A stretch of 30,914 nucleotides of DNA, taken from the NCBI GenBank assembly GCA_027575765.1, contig JANBPT010000556.1, positions 1 through 30,914 on the forward strand, read 5' to 3'. Of this stretch, positions 11,007-21,662 are shown in pieces (position 1 is the first letter of the stretch; every line of letters starts with the position of its first letter). A program made the translations under genes and the position numbers. The stretch comes from Tieghemiomyces parasiticus. Lineage: Eukaryota; Kickxellomycota; Dimargaritomycetes; Dimargaritales; Dimargaritaceae. The notes under the pieces are model-generated. The model saw only the letters and a list, made by a program, of their open reading frames with translations, ran no database searches and was not told the DNA's origin.

Positions 11007-11581
11007 ATGGCCTTTGCGTGGAAAGCCGCTAACCTGAGGTGCGTAGTGCCCTGCTTTAAGGCACCAGTTGTATCCCAGAGCTCCACTGTCCCCCCCAGGG
11101 TTTCGCCTCATGACGTTGACGCAATCATAACTGCTCGAGGATAACTGAGACCCGCCTTCACCTCTGCGCTAGACGTTGCCAGGAACGCTCCTCGATTTTT
11201 GGAACGAACGTACTAAATCCCCTCCGCTCTATCTTACTACCCCTTCCCCTCCGCTTAACTCCATGCAGCTACCTCCAGTACTCGCAGATCTGCGCCGCTG
11301 CTTTGCGCAAGGTCGTTAAGCCCGAGCTCAAGACCATCGTCGCCAAGCGCCAGAGTGTCCCCTTCAAGGTGGCCAAGTGGGAGAACGGCCAGATCACCAG
11401 CACGGTAGGTCATGTTTTTTTCTTCACAGGCATAGATTATTCTAGGCGTCGTCCGTACAAAGCGGTGCATGCATATGCTTCAGACCGCTGTATGTATTAG
11501 CCAAGCACTAACCCCCCCCTCCATATACACGCTCACATTCCCCTTTAACAGAAGATGGTCCTCGAGGGCAATGCGCAGTAA
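11007..11581 (+). CDS. ATP15: Mitochondrial ATP synthase epsilon subunit
   Basis: Small subunit of the F1 central stalk (the mitochondrial epsilon, equivalent to Atp15). My model has three exons: 11007-11038, 11269-11404 and 11552-11581. Donors are GTGCGT and GTAGGT; acceptors are TGCAG and AACAG. The joined frame is 65 residues against about 62 in yeast. It starts MAFAWKAANLSYLQYSQICA and continues ALRKVVKPEL; this W-x-A-x-x-S-Y-x-x-Y pattern and the following A-L-R-x-x-L/V-K segment are typical of the family. There is no cleavable presequence, as expected. None of the three exons would be recognised from length alone; the join at the first splice (AG plus C giving Ser) restores the conserved Ser-Tyr. 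A plus-strand AATAAA at 11685-11690 fits a 3' end. Confidence 0.9.
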
Positions 11582-11684
11582 GCACTTTGCCTTTCGCGAC
11601 GTGCCCAACGGGCCTGCCCTTGTAACCGTTCCTAACGGAAGCCAGGTTAAATATGGCTCCACACACTTGAATTTCTAAATCAGG

Positions 11685-11690
11685 AATAAA
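11685..11690 (+). terminator. Possible poly(A) signal for ATP15
   Basis: AATAAA about 100 nt after the ATP15 stop codon, on the right strand. This is a plausible 3'-end signal, by position only. Confidence 0.45.
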
Positions 11691-12154
11691 AGCCCTTTAG
11701 AGAAGCCCAACGCTGCCTACCGACAAATAACGACTGGAGCTGGGGTGGCATTTCATACAGTATTTATGCGTTATGTCTCTGGAGGGAATTAGTTATGAGA
11801 AACAAGTGTGAGCCACGAGTTATATTAAAGGCTACAATAAAGAGGCCGGCGACATTGTGGGCGGAGGGGCCATGATAGTAGGTTAACGGGGAGTAAAGGG
11901 AGCAAAGTACAACGAAAAAAAAAAGTACAGATATGATAAGGCGGTGTAATGGGTTAGGGTAGGGCCAGGTAAACGACAAAGGCAAACTTCAGGAGTAAAG
12001 TGACACGACGGAATGCTGCCGCCGAAGTAAAGCTCGGTGGATAGGTAACGAAGTGGTCGCACAGCTCGCAAAGTATGTGCTGTAGAGGCGGACAAAACTT
12101 GGGCCCGAAATCTACGAGCGAGCCGCCAGTTTCATGGGAGCTGAACCGGTTCAC
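11691..12154. other. Convergent spacer, ATP15 / RAB2
   Basis: This holds the 3' ends of two converging genes. An A-run lies near 11916-11925. No further gene or RNA is seen. Confidence 0.5.
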
Positions 12155-13492
<1,338 letters not shown>

Positions 13493-13966
13493 TCACCTGG
13501 CGCTGGTAGTGGGCTGGGGGCGCCCACCACTGACCGCTGTTGGGTGTAAAGAGCGCGGCCCCTCACTGACGCCACCGTGTTTTGGAGTTGCAGCCTCAGC
13601 GAAATCTGTCTGTACTATTGGATTAACCCGTACCTTTCCGGCAACAGGCTTGCCTCTATCGTAATCCACCGCTGCAGCTGGAGTATAAACGACGTCCAAA
13701 AATTGTGAGGACCGCCGGACACCCCCCCCTTCGATGTGGGAGATGCGCCCTAAGCCGTCAAGCCGGCCAGTGACCCTTGACAAGGTGCGGTGGGGCTTGG
13801 CCATTAGTAGTTAAAAGGCGGACAGGACATGATCAAGCTGATGCTCGCCGTTAAAGGGGGGGGGAAAAGACAGATGGAAATGTGGTTGAGTGAGGTCACC
13901 TAAGGCCTCAAAGCCACTACTTACCGTTACCGCCCGCAGTCGAGTAATGTCAATCCGTAGACCCAT
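13493..13966 (-). CDS. Doubtful spliced gene, unknown product
   Basis: I do not recognise the product. On the minus strand a short frame begins MGLRIDITRLRAVT (13925-13966) and ends exactly at a GTAAGT donor. Downstream there is a CTACTAAT branch-site-like sequence and, about ten bases further, an in-frame AG acceptor. The next exon would read PHRTLSRVTGRLDGLGRISH and continue, open, to about 13493. A GTACGG donor-like site inside it could instead splice to the frame ending at 13297. Against a real gene: the branch-to-acceptor distance is very short, there is a run of eight G residues in the coding frame, and no family match is evident. It may be a chance open frame in the spacer. Confidence 0.2.
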
Positions 13967-14247
13967 GATATAACTCTAGCCCAGGCTGGAAAGCACCAGG
14001 CCTGCTCTACCGCCCCCCCCTCCTATTAATTTATGTAGAGGGTCCGCATGTTCGTTACTTTGCGCATCATATTTCTCATCTAAACTTGTATCCGGGAAAC
14101 TCCGGATAATGAATATTAGGTATACTCGATTGATTAATAGGTGAGTTACTGGACTATGTAAGGGCAGACACAAATACTAAGTCTGTGCGGAGAGAGCGAT
14201 TGACCAGAACATGGACTTAAAAAATGGTGCACTCAATAAATGACAAT
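13967..14247. other. Spacer downstream of the GH16 gene
   Basis: AT-rich spacer with an eight-base C run near 14011-14018. It should contain the 3' end of the minus-strand GH16 transcript. No gene is seen. Confidence 0.4.
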
Positions 14248-15378
14248 CTAGTGGGCGACCGGGACGCACTTGGGGGGAGGAACTGGAGTGGAAGTAGGGG
14301 TGGCACTGGCAGACTCCGAGCCCGGCGAGGAACCAATCACGGAGTAGGAGCCAGTGGAGGTGGGCAACTGCGAAGTAGAATCACTGAAGGTCACGGTCCC
14401 CGCCGAGGTGGTGATCGAGTTGGAGGAAGCGGCGGAATCCGAAATGGAGGCAGAATCGGACTGGCTGGTAGTGGGCGCGACGGAGGCGGTGGCATCGGTG
14501 GTTCCGGCCGAACCCGAGACGGAGGTAGTGCCCGCAGATACTGAGGTCGAGGTAATGACTGGAGCCGAAACGGAGTCGGTGGTCAAGGTCGGCACGGCGA
14601 TGCTAGACGAGGCGGCCATGGACGAGACCGAAGTCGAAGAGGCGATGGGATCCGAGCTGCTAATGGCGCTGCTGGTCTCGCTCCCACAGTAGGTCTCGAT
14701 CTGGACCCAGTCCATGTAGGCGTACACCTTGCTGTACTGGTCCCAAGTCATCTTACCGGCCCAGCCGCCAGTGTCAGAACCGTCCCACACACCAAACTGC
14801 AGATGATCGGCGTACTGGGGGAAGGGCTGCTTATGGTCGTTGGTGATGGTGCGGAACACCTTGCCATCGACAGCCCAGATAACACGCTCCTTGGTAAAGT
14901 CGATGCTATAGGTATGGAAGGCGGTATTGACGCCGCTGGGTATAGTGTCATCTACCTCGTACGAGTTGGGTGAGTCACGGGTGCCGTTGACGAACACCAT
15001 GGTCTGCACCTGGTCAAGGGTCTTACCCACCCACTCAATGTCGAGCTCGTCCTTGTGGTTCGGGTCCCAACCCATCATGATGAAGGCCGTCACCAGGCCG
15101 CTCTTGTCACCGGCTTTGATGCTGCCGGTAACCTTGCCCTCCGGGATGGCGTTCTTGTAGGCGTAGGTCGTGGCGGTGCAGTCCTTGGTCAGGGCCCAGA
15201 CCATCTGGCCGTTCTCGACGTAGCCCTGGGATGCGCAGTTCAAACCCACAAAGTTGTCGAGGTCGCTGGGCGAGTTGAAATCGTAACGGACGGAGTTACA
15301 CACCGTAGGGTCAGCCGCGGTAGCGGTGGAGGCCAGGGCCAGACCGGCCAGGAGAGTGAAGGCAGAGGTGAGCTGCAT
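14248..15378 (-). CDS. Secreted GH16 CRH-like wall glycosidase
   Basis: Probable cell-wall glycosidase or transglycosylase of the CRH branch of GH16 (chitin-glucan crosslinking). The single frame has 376 residues. A signal peptide, MQLTSAFTLLAGLALASTATA, is predicted to be cut near residue 21. The GH16 jelly-roll domain spans about 27-232. Its catalytic motif is DELDIEWVG at 110-118, with E111 as nucleophile, E115 as acid/base and D113 between them. Conserved surroundings include GLVTAFIMMGWDP, then HTYSIDFTKERVIWAVDG and LQFGVWDG. Residues of about 233-365 are Ser/Thr-rich, a likely O-glycosylated stalk. Unlike many CRH proteins it ends in PPPKCVPVAH with no hydrophobic tail, so it should be released or wall-bound without a GPI anchor, unless a 3' exon was missed. 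Whether it acts on chitin or glucan cannot be read from the sequence. Confidence 0.93.
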   Translation of the reverse strand: MQLTSAFTLLAGLALASTATAADPTVCNSVRYDFNSPSDLDNFVGLNCASQGYVENGQMVWALTKDCTATTYAYKNAIPEGKVTGSIKAGDKSGLVTAFIMMGWDPNHKDELDIEWVGKTLDQVQTMVFVNGTRDSPNSYEVDDTIPSGVNTAFHTYSIDFTKERVIWAVDGKVFRTITNDHKQPFPQYADHLQFGVWDGSDTGGWAGKMTWDQYSKVYAYMDWVQIETYCGSETSSAISSSDPIASSTSVSSMAASSSIAVPTLTTDSVSAPVITSTSVSAGTTSVSGSAGTTDATASVAPTTSQSDSASISDSAASSNSITTSAGTVTFSDSTSQLPTSTGSYSVIGSSPGSESASATPTSTPVPPPKCVPVAH

Positions 15379-16798
15379 GGTGGATGGTTATAAACGGTGG
15401 GGATGGGTGGTAAAAAAAAAGCGGGCGCGTACAAGGGTAACGGGCATGTGCCTGTGTAACTTGAACGATATTAATTATTAGCCGTGATACACGGGACGGA
15501 GTGGTGAGCTGATCGATCTGGGCACGACCAATTATTGATGAAACAGGTAGCGTAATAATGCAGCAGGTGCTCGAATAAAAAACCAGCGAACACAAGTTGG
15601 GAGGGTGTCTTGAATGAATTAGAGGGACGGGAGAAGAAGCGAGTCACGCTGTGTATGGCAGCGAGGAGGTAGTAAGGTGAAATGTATAAAAACGGAAGTC
15701 AGACGACAGCAGCCATCAAGGCGGTCGACACAAGGGGAAGGGAAAATACGGGGGTGGACTGGGAGACGGAGAGGGTGGCAGACGCCGGTGTTTTTATATC
15801 CAGGTCCCTGGAACCTGCACCACTCCACCCTGCTAAGGCCATACTCGCACTCGGCGGATAAGCAATCTATTGCCCCAGACGGCCCAAACTCTACCAATAA
15901 TAGTAATGGAAGAATAATAAAACTCCTAACCGCGGGAGAAAATGGGGGGGGGCGGGGCGTGGATGCGGTTGGCTAAGGACCTGATTGATGGGACGGGGAG
16001 CGGAGGAGGAGAGAGTCGAGCAGCGAAGGCAATGGGCAATGAGGAAGTGGCGAGGGAGAAGGTGCTGGCGAACCAAAATAATTCGGAATACCTGAGGGGA
16101 TATGGCGGGGCGGATTCAAACCATCCGAAACCAAGTGGTCAAGGAGAAGGGTGACATGCGTCAAGCCATTATTACCAGCCTATTCCGCGCCTTTGAATAC
16201 ATGAAGAGGAGGTTTCAGGTCGTACCCGCCATGTTAGGACGCCAGTGGGGCAACGGAATGGACTCTCTTGAAGCCCTTGCCGCTCATATCCCCTAGGGAG
16301 GTCCATCCCATAAGAATCCCTCTACACCCCCCCTCGTTCCCTCTTGTTGAATTTATTGAAAGGCCACCACCGTCTTTGTCCGCCACCATTGCCTGACGAC
16401 AGCAGCTCCAGAACGATCGGCGGCAACCGTACACCATGAAAGGACAGCGGTGGCAAGCCAATAAAGAGTGATGGGTGATGAAGCACGCAGGCCAGACGAG
16501 GAAGGTTTAACAGAATTCGACGGAAGGGAGAGGCGTACGTGGATCGGCCCACTATTTCTCTACGGTATGGACGCGAACCAAGTGCTGAAGTGAACCAGCT
16601 TATTAGGCCAACCAACGGCGCTCGCACATCGTATCCTCCCGCCCACCGCCAACCTCTGCATTATAAGTGGTGGTGTAATTGATACGCAATTACTAAGTCG
16701 GAGCCGAGGGCGGCTTGTTGATTGGCCCTGTCGTCAATCGTTATTTCGCTATTGGTTTGCTGATGGCGCTGGTACGAAACCAGAGCCGTCTCTACCGA

Positions 16799-16817
16799 GA
16801 GCCGTGGCCGACGGCTC
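16799..16817. repeat. Short perfect hairpin
   Basis: GAGCCGT, a five-base loop GGCCG, then ACGGCTC. A second direct copy of GAGCCGT lies just upstream at 16783-16789. It is isolated in the gene-poor stretch and its function is unknown. Confidence 0.5.
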
Positions 16818-18298
16818 CACAAATTAGCTGGCGGAACCACCTCTTCGTAAACCCCATGGTTTCGCGTGTATCCGCGACAGTTACCCGATGGCGGTAGCGG
16901 TCATAATTACGACGGCAGTCCCGTCGAGCGATAAAACCATAGATAATAATAGCGGCGGCAAGTCTAGTAGACACTAGAGCAGGCGTCGCAAAGAGGAGGT
17001 GTCGTGCCGTATTTGTCCAGAAAGGCCTGATGGTACGCAGGCCACCCTAGATGGTGTCTATTAGGTAGTGATGGGTGATTGGGAATATGTAAGCCAGCGA
17101 AGGTTAGACGGCTAAATGAAGTGCCAAGAACGGAGGCCGGTCGAAGAGGGGGTACCAATCCAATGAGCTACCTCCGAACCAACCGAGACAGTATTGGCTC
17201 CTGCTTATGGATATCTACTGAGAGCACTGCCGGGTCGAGGGCATCGGCCGGGCCTTCCCACAGCTAGGGTTGGCAGCTTGCAGATGGCCGGGAGGGGCAA
17301 CTTCGGGGAATCACTACGCCAGCCATTCTACCACTTTCATGCCCACCATGTCCCGCCCTTTATCGAGCCACGCCTTTGACGTGCGTATGGAATTTTCCAG
17401 CCGTCATGCCGAGGGCATTAACGCAAAGGGGTAGATCGCCAGACCGGCATTCCCAGTTGTTTATAAAGAAAGACAAGGTGGGGACACTGTGTATATGGTA
17501 CAGTGTATGGGCGCCGTTGTATTGGGCGCCGAGTAATTCCCCGTTAATCCACTGTGGCCGGTTAAGGATGTGTGGTTGAGTGGAAGGCCCCGGCATGACG
17601 GTCTATCAACGCCGCTTGCTCCTCCCAACGGCTAGGGGGGGAAGGGTGGAGGGGTGAAGGGAGGAAGGTGGATCTGCACGGCGGGCTGAACTTGACCAGG
17701 GGGCGAGAAGGCAGTTGGCAGAAAGGTGTGAAGCCATGGAAGCAATCCGTGTTGCTCGTGACCAGGGTAGGAGGAGCTTAACACTCGGCTTGGGGGGGGG
17801 GGTTCAAATAATTGTCCGGGTATTCCCCTCTATAGCGCCTTGGCGTACATTGGTAACACTAGAATATAGAATACGTGAAATATGCCACTGGCATGTTTAC
17901 CGCTTTCTCCGCCAAGGTCGCACCCGCCCTACTCTACTGCACTGTTTACGTCGACTCGGTAGCCGTGCAGCTGGCGCCGGCCCACAAATTAGCCGTTCGC
18001 GGTCACCCATTGATGAACTTTCCATGGCGACATGCCCGGTGGCGAAGTTGTTCATGAGCTTCCGCCGGGCCAGATACGTAGAGCCAGACTATAGCCTATT
18101 GTAGCTTATGGTGAGGACCAACTAGTGACTAGCGTTCGTACCTCAAGCTATTTAATGTTTCTAATATTTCTGACTAATGACGTTGAATTCCTAAAGTCAC
18201 TGCCACTTACAGTCACGAAAAAAATATCCGTCCACTGGCTGTACATCCCCCTTCACAGCAGACTCTGGATGGGCCTGCCGGGCGATTGTTGTCCAGTA

Positions 18299-18317
18299 CA
18301 GGATTTCCCATACCCTA
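18299..18317 (+). repeat. 19-base repeat, copy 1
   Basis: CAGGATTTCCCATACCCTA is identical here and at 28822-28840. Flanking sequence does not align clearly, so this is probably a small remnant of an older shared element. Confidence 0.5.
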
Positions 18318-20294
18318 TCTGGATGGAACGACCGCCCCCTCCTGTGCGCTGTTCCCGGCACTCTCATTGGCAGTTGAGTCCGTACGGAGAACTAGGGTGG
18401 CAGTTATTAAAGTGCAGGGAGGTGTCTGTCCCTATCCAAAGGAATAATATAGCGGGCGGGCGTCAGGTTGGCAGTGACTAGTCTGCATAGTCAAGGTACT
18501 AGGAAAGGTTGGTACCGTTCCCTAACCGTCGGATAATGGGTCTAACATGTCACGCTAAGACACTGGAGTAGGTCGGGTCGCGTAAATGTCAGCCCCGGAG
18601 GAGCCTGCTTTCAGCCGCGCCTGTTCTACCGAAAATTTTGCTTAGGTGAGAGGAAGGGGCATCGGCTTCATAGACATGGTTCCTAGTTTACATTGCAAAT
18701 GAGGGGGGAGGTAAAAGTGGAAATCTATGAGGTCAAGGGGTGTTATGAGCGAACACGTGTTCCACCAAACGCTATTCAAAAGGGTTGGATTTTTATTGAC
18801 CATTGAAAGCAGAAAACGACCTCCTTGGCCCCAAGAAGGCCACAACCGTCAATAGCTAGTCCTGGAGCCGTCCCAGAAGGCACAGGAAGCCCGACGTGGT
18901 ATACTTGAAACCACTAAAGTAGATCATCCGTCTTCTGATTTTGGTTAAGTAGGGTGATTCCAAGGGAAACGAATCTACACAACTGAATGACACTATCCGT
19001 TCTCAGAGTGAGCATCATTTTAAGAGCGAAGCCCCACATGCACAACCCACTAGGGACGTACACGTTGTAGTTACTGGCGGTGGCTCTAACCCCTACTGGT
19101 CATCTAGGCCCCCTAACGGATGGAGATAGGCCCGGCTCCTGGCCGCAGAGCATCTATATGATATTTGGAAACGGCTACCAGCTTGATATTTCGGTAAAAG
19201 ATGGCTGTACGTGTTTTACTTTACAACCCAGTATATGAGACTTACCCTGCTTAACGACACTAAGCATGCCTACCGATATTAGCATTATCTATTAAAATAT
19301 ACATCAGGAGATTGTCGCCAACTACACTCCGGCGTGTGAGGCTAATGCCAATCCAATTATTCTCTCTGGACCGTTGCCACAGGATATTGGCTGCTTGCCG
19401 GCTTTGGGGCACGTGAATCACAGACACCTGGCCTCGCCTGCATAAAACATAAACTATAATTAGAAGCATCGCCTTATTTAGTTTTTAGACGGAATCCGAC
19501 GGATAGGGTGCCGTTGGCAATGGAATATCACCACGCCACGGTGGCTGCACTCCCTTGCATTGTCGCCAATTGAATAGTTCGCCAGGGTGAATATAGCACA
19601 TCATATGTACTGGCAACAAGGCGGCGCGGTCTGTCGCGGCCGCGATCCGACTAGTGGGATATCCCCCTTTGGTGCCGGTATGGTCTGGTGACAGGCGTTG
19701 AACTCGCGAGCGGCGGAAGAGATCAACCTGTAAGCTTGTGAGGGGTGCTTCGCGTGAATGGTTGGTTCTGTCACTTCGGTATCATCCATGCCAAGGGTCC
19801 TATTCGACCACAGTAGTAGAACAGATGAGATATTATTCGACAGCTTTGTGATATCTGTAGGTAAACGAGGGCGAGAAGAAGGCTGTCGGTCACAGCACTG
19901 GTCTCGACTTCAAATATCAATGGTCGGTCCCCCAAAGGGGCTACACAGCGGATGGCCGCTAATGAAACATTTCGACTGTAGAGGGCATTACCTGCCAATT
20001 AGGCAACCAACGTCACGGCGCAGTAATGATAATGACTGCATCTTAATCAGACACGGCAATGGTCGACAGTATGCTTCAGGCGATTAGGCTTCACGGCCAC
20101 ATGTAGAACTAGGGTTGAGGGTATATAAACAGTTCATTGATGATAGTTGGTCACCCATAATCGGGTAGAAGATGGCTGGGCAGAGGAGTATAAATGCAAG
20201 TTACCTTACCAGTGGTAATGTACTGGTTCATGGCCAGCGAGACACGGTTGCCAATGATGATACCCAGCAACACGGCGCAGCGCACTCGAATTAT

Positions 20295-20807
20295 TTAGAC
20301 CGCGGGCACATTGTCAAAGCACTCCTCAAGCTTCTTGTTGTGCTTATTCTCGGCGTGCTCTTGGAGGGCCTTGGGGCGCATGGTTTGCAGAAACATTTGC
20401 ATGCACACCTTACATTTGTACGTCTTGGCGGCTTCGTTCTTCTTGAGCTGGCTGCCGCTGCGGTTGGCGCCATCCTTGGCGGCGCGCTCGCGGCGCATAG
20501 CAGCTTTAGCACCCTAAGACACATTCCGTGAGTCGGTATAGGGTGAGGGTCGTAGGGAATGGTAATGCGTAGTAGCGCCAGGGGTGAGTACAGCGGTTTA
20601 AGTAGCAGGGAAGCCAGGACGACAGGCATAGTCTCATCGCAAGCTTAGCTGTTTGGGGCCGTCCACATAGACGTTTCTGGGTGCCCATAAGGTGCTACAA
20701 ATGATCCCGCAGAAGAAGGTGGGAGAGGCCCCGGCCGGGGATTACCCAATTTCAACGAATTAGGCATGCCACTGCCCCTTAGTATCGCATTCACTTACAT
20801 TGCCCAT
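20295..20807 (-). CDS. 4F5/zinc-finger protein, ZNF706-like
   Basis: Small nucleic-acid-binding-type protein of the 4F5 plus zf-met2 family (human ZNF706, plant At2g23090); its exact role is not settled. My model has two exons: 20799-20807 (only nine bases, Met-Gly-Asn) and 20295-20513. The 285-nt intron has a GTAAGT donor and a CTTAG acceptor. The product has 75 residues, against 76 in human ZNF706. It starts MGNGAKAAMRRERAAKDG, a basic 4F5-type head, and residues 20-36 continue the Lys/Ala-rich segment. A single C2H2 zinc finger follows with C37, C40, H56 and H61. The conserved Gly-Asn after the initiator supports the tiny exon, since no suitable in-frame Met opens exon 2 at its 5' end. Divergent from FANCI. 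Confidence 0.87.
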
Positions 20808-21662
20808 GTTGAATGTAGTTTAAGGGGACAAAGAGGTATAGAGAAAGGGTAGGGTATTGGGTCAAATGAAAACAGCTTGCAGCGTTGCCGAATAGCGTGG
20901 AGTCAGGGTAGAAATCGGAAATAAAGATCGAGATGGATGAGTCTTGGTGCCTTCAAGGAGAACAGGGTGACCACCCTGCAGCGGGAGGGGGGGTAGGAGG
21001 GAGATTGGCACCGTGGCCCGGGCGTCTCGGCGATGGGGAAGGCCGCGGAAACTTTGGTCAGGTCCACTCTATCCGTTCTACTGGTAATGGGCTTATGCAG
21101 GCGAGCGTCACCCCCGTCTGCTTCCTACATGCACGAGGCAGGCGGTCTGGTCAATGTGGAAAACGGGGGGGGGGTGAAATAGGGCCCCTCAGGTCCTTCA
21201 CCGGATTTGCGGAAATCCTCTGCGGAAACTGTTCGCCATTGGACTTCAGGCAGAAGCCATCTCCAAGAGTCGTGCAGTCTAACGTTTGATACATTCTAGG
21301 TTCAAAGCCATTGAGCTGGCCTAAATACAGTCACGTGATAAAGGTGGCATAAGGGTTACCTTTTTACCTACTTACCGCAGCAGACGGTTGGCTAGGGCAC
21401 ACATGAAGAGTGTGCAACCGAGCGGAGACTCAACTGCTGAAGCTTGATAGCGGCTAGTACACCATGCGCATGTCGCGTACTGGCATACAGGCAGAAGTAT
21501 TCTTGCTCTTCATTGAACGCCGTTGTGCCATTACGCCTAAAAGTCCGGGTCTTGCTCTAGCATTATATACTACGTCTTCCATTCTGACATTGCGGCTTTG
21601 TTACCAACGCTCGTACGCTTACTTACTCCCCACAGCTAACTCGGTGGCGTCGACTTTAGGTC
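20808..21662. promoter_or_regulatory. Divergent promoter region, zinc-finger gene / FANCI
   Basis: About 0.85 kb lies between the start codons. It contains a ten-base G run near 21165-21174. Open frames at 20933 and 21464 have no family features and are not called. Promoters are inferred from orientation only. Confidence 0.45.

Larger units (their letters stand above)
15379..20294. other. 4.9-kb gene-poor stretch
   Basis: No convincing gene, tRNA, rRNA or snRNA is seen on either strand. Open frames are short and lack recognisable motifs. The stretch contains G runs (nine at about 15944-15952, eleven at about 17792-17802), a short hairpin at 16799-16817, and one 19-base match at 18299-18317 to the right-hand repeat region. 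The first few hundred bases should include the GH16 promoter, and the last part the 3' end of the zinc-finger gene. Lineage-specific or non-coding genes cannot be excluded by eye. Confidence 0.5.

Noticed and set aside
16113..16132. tRNA T-arm-like sequence around GGATTCAAACCATCC
   Set aside because: The closing pair next to the loop is mismatched, and no acceptor, D or anticodon arms can be found around it.
16102..16296. 64-codon plus-strand frame with a protein-like composition
   Set aside because: No recognisable family, no splice context, and length within chance expectation.
20172..20531. 119-codon plus-strand frame
   Set aside because: Antisense to the zinc-finger exon, whose minus-strand product is a clear family member.
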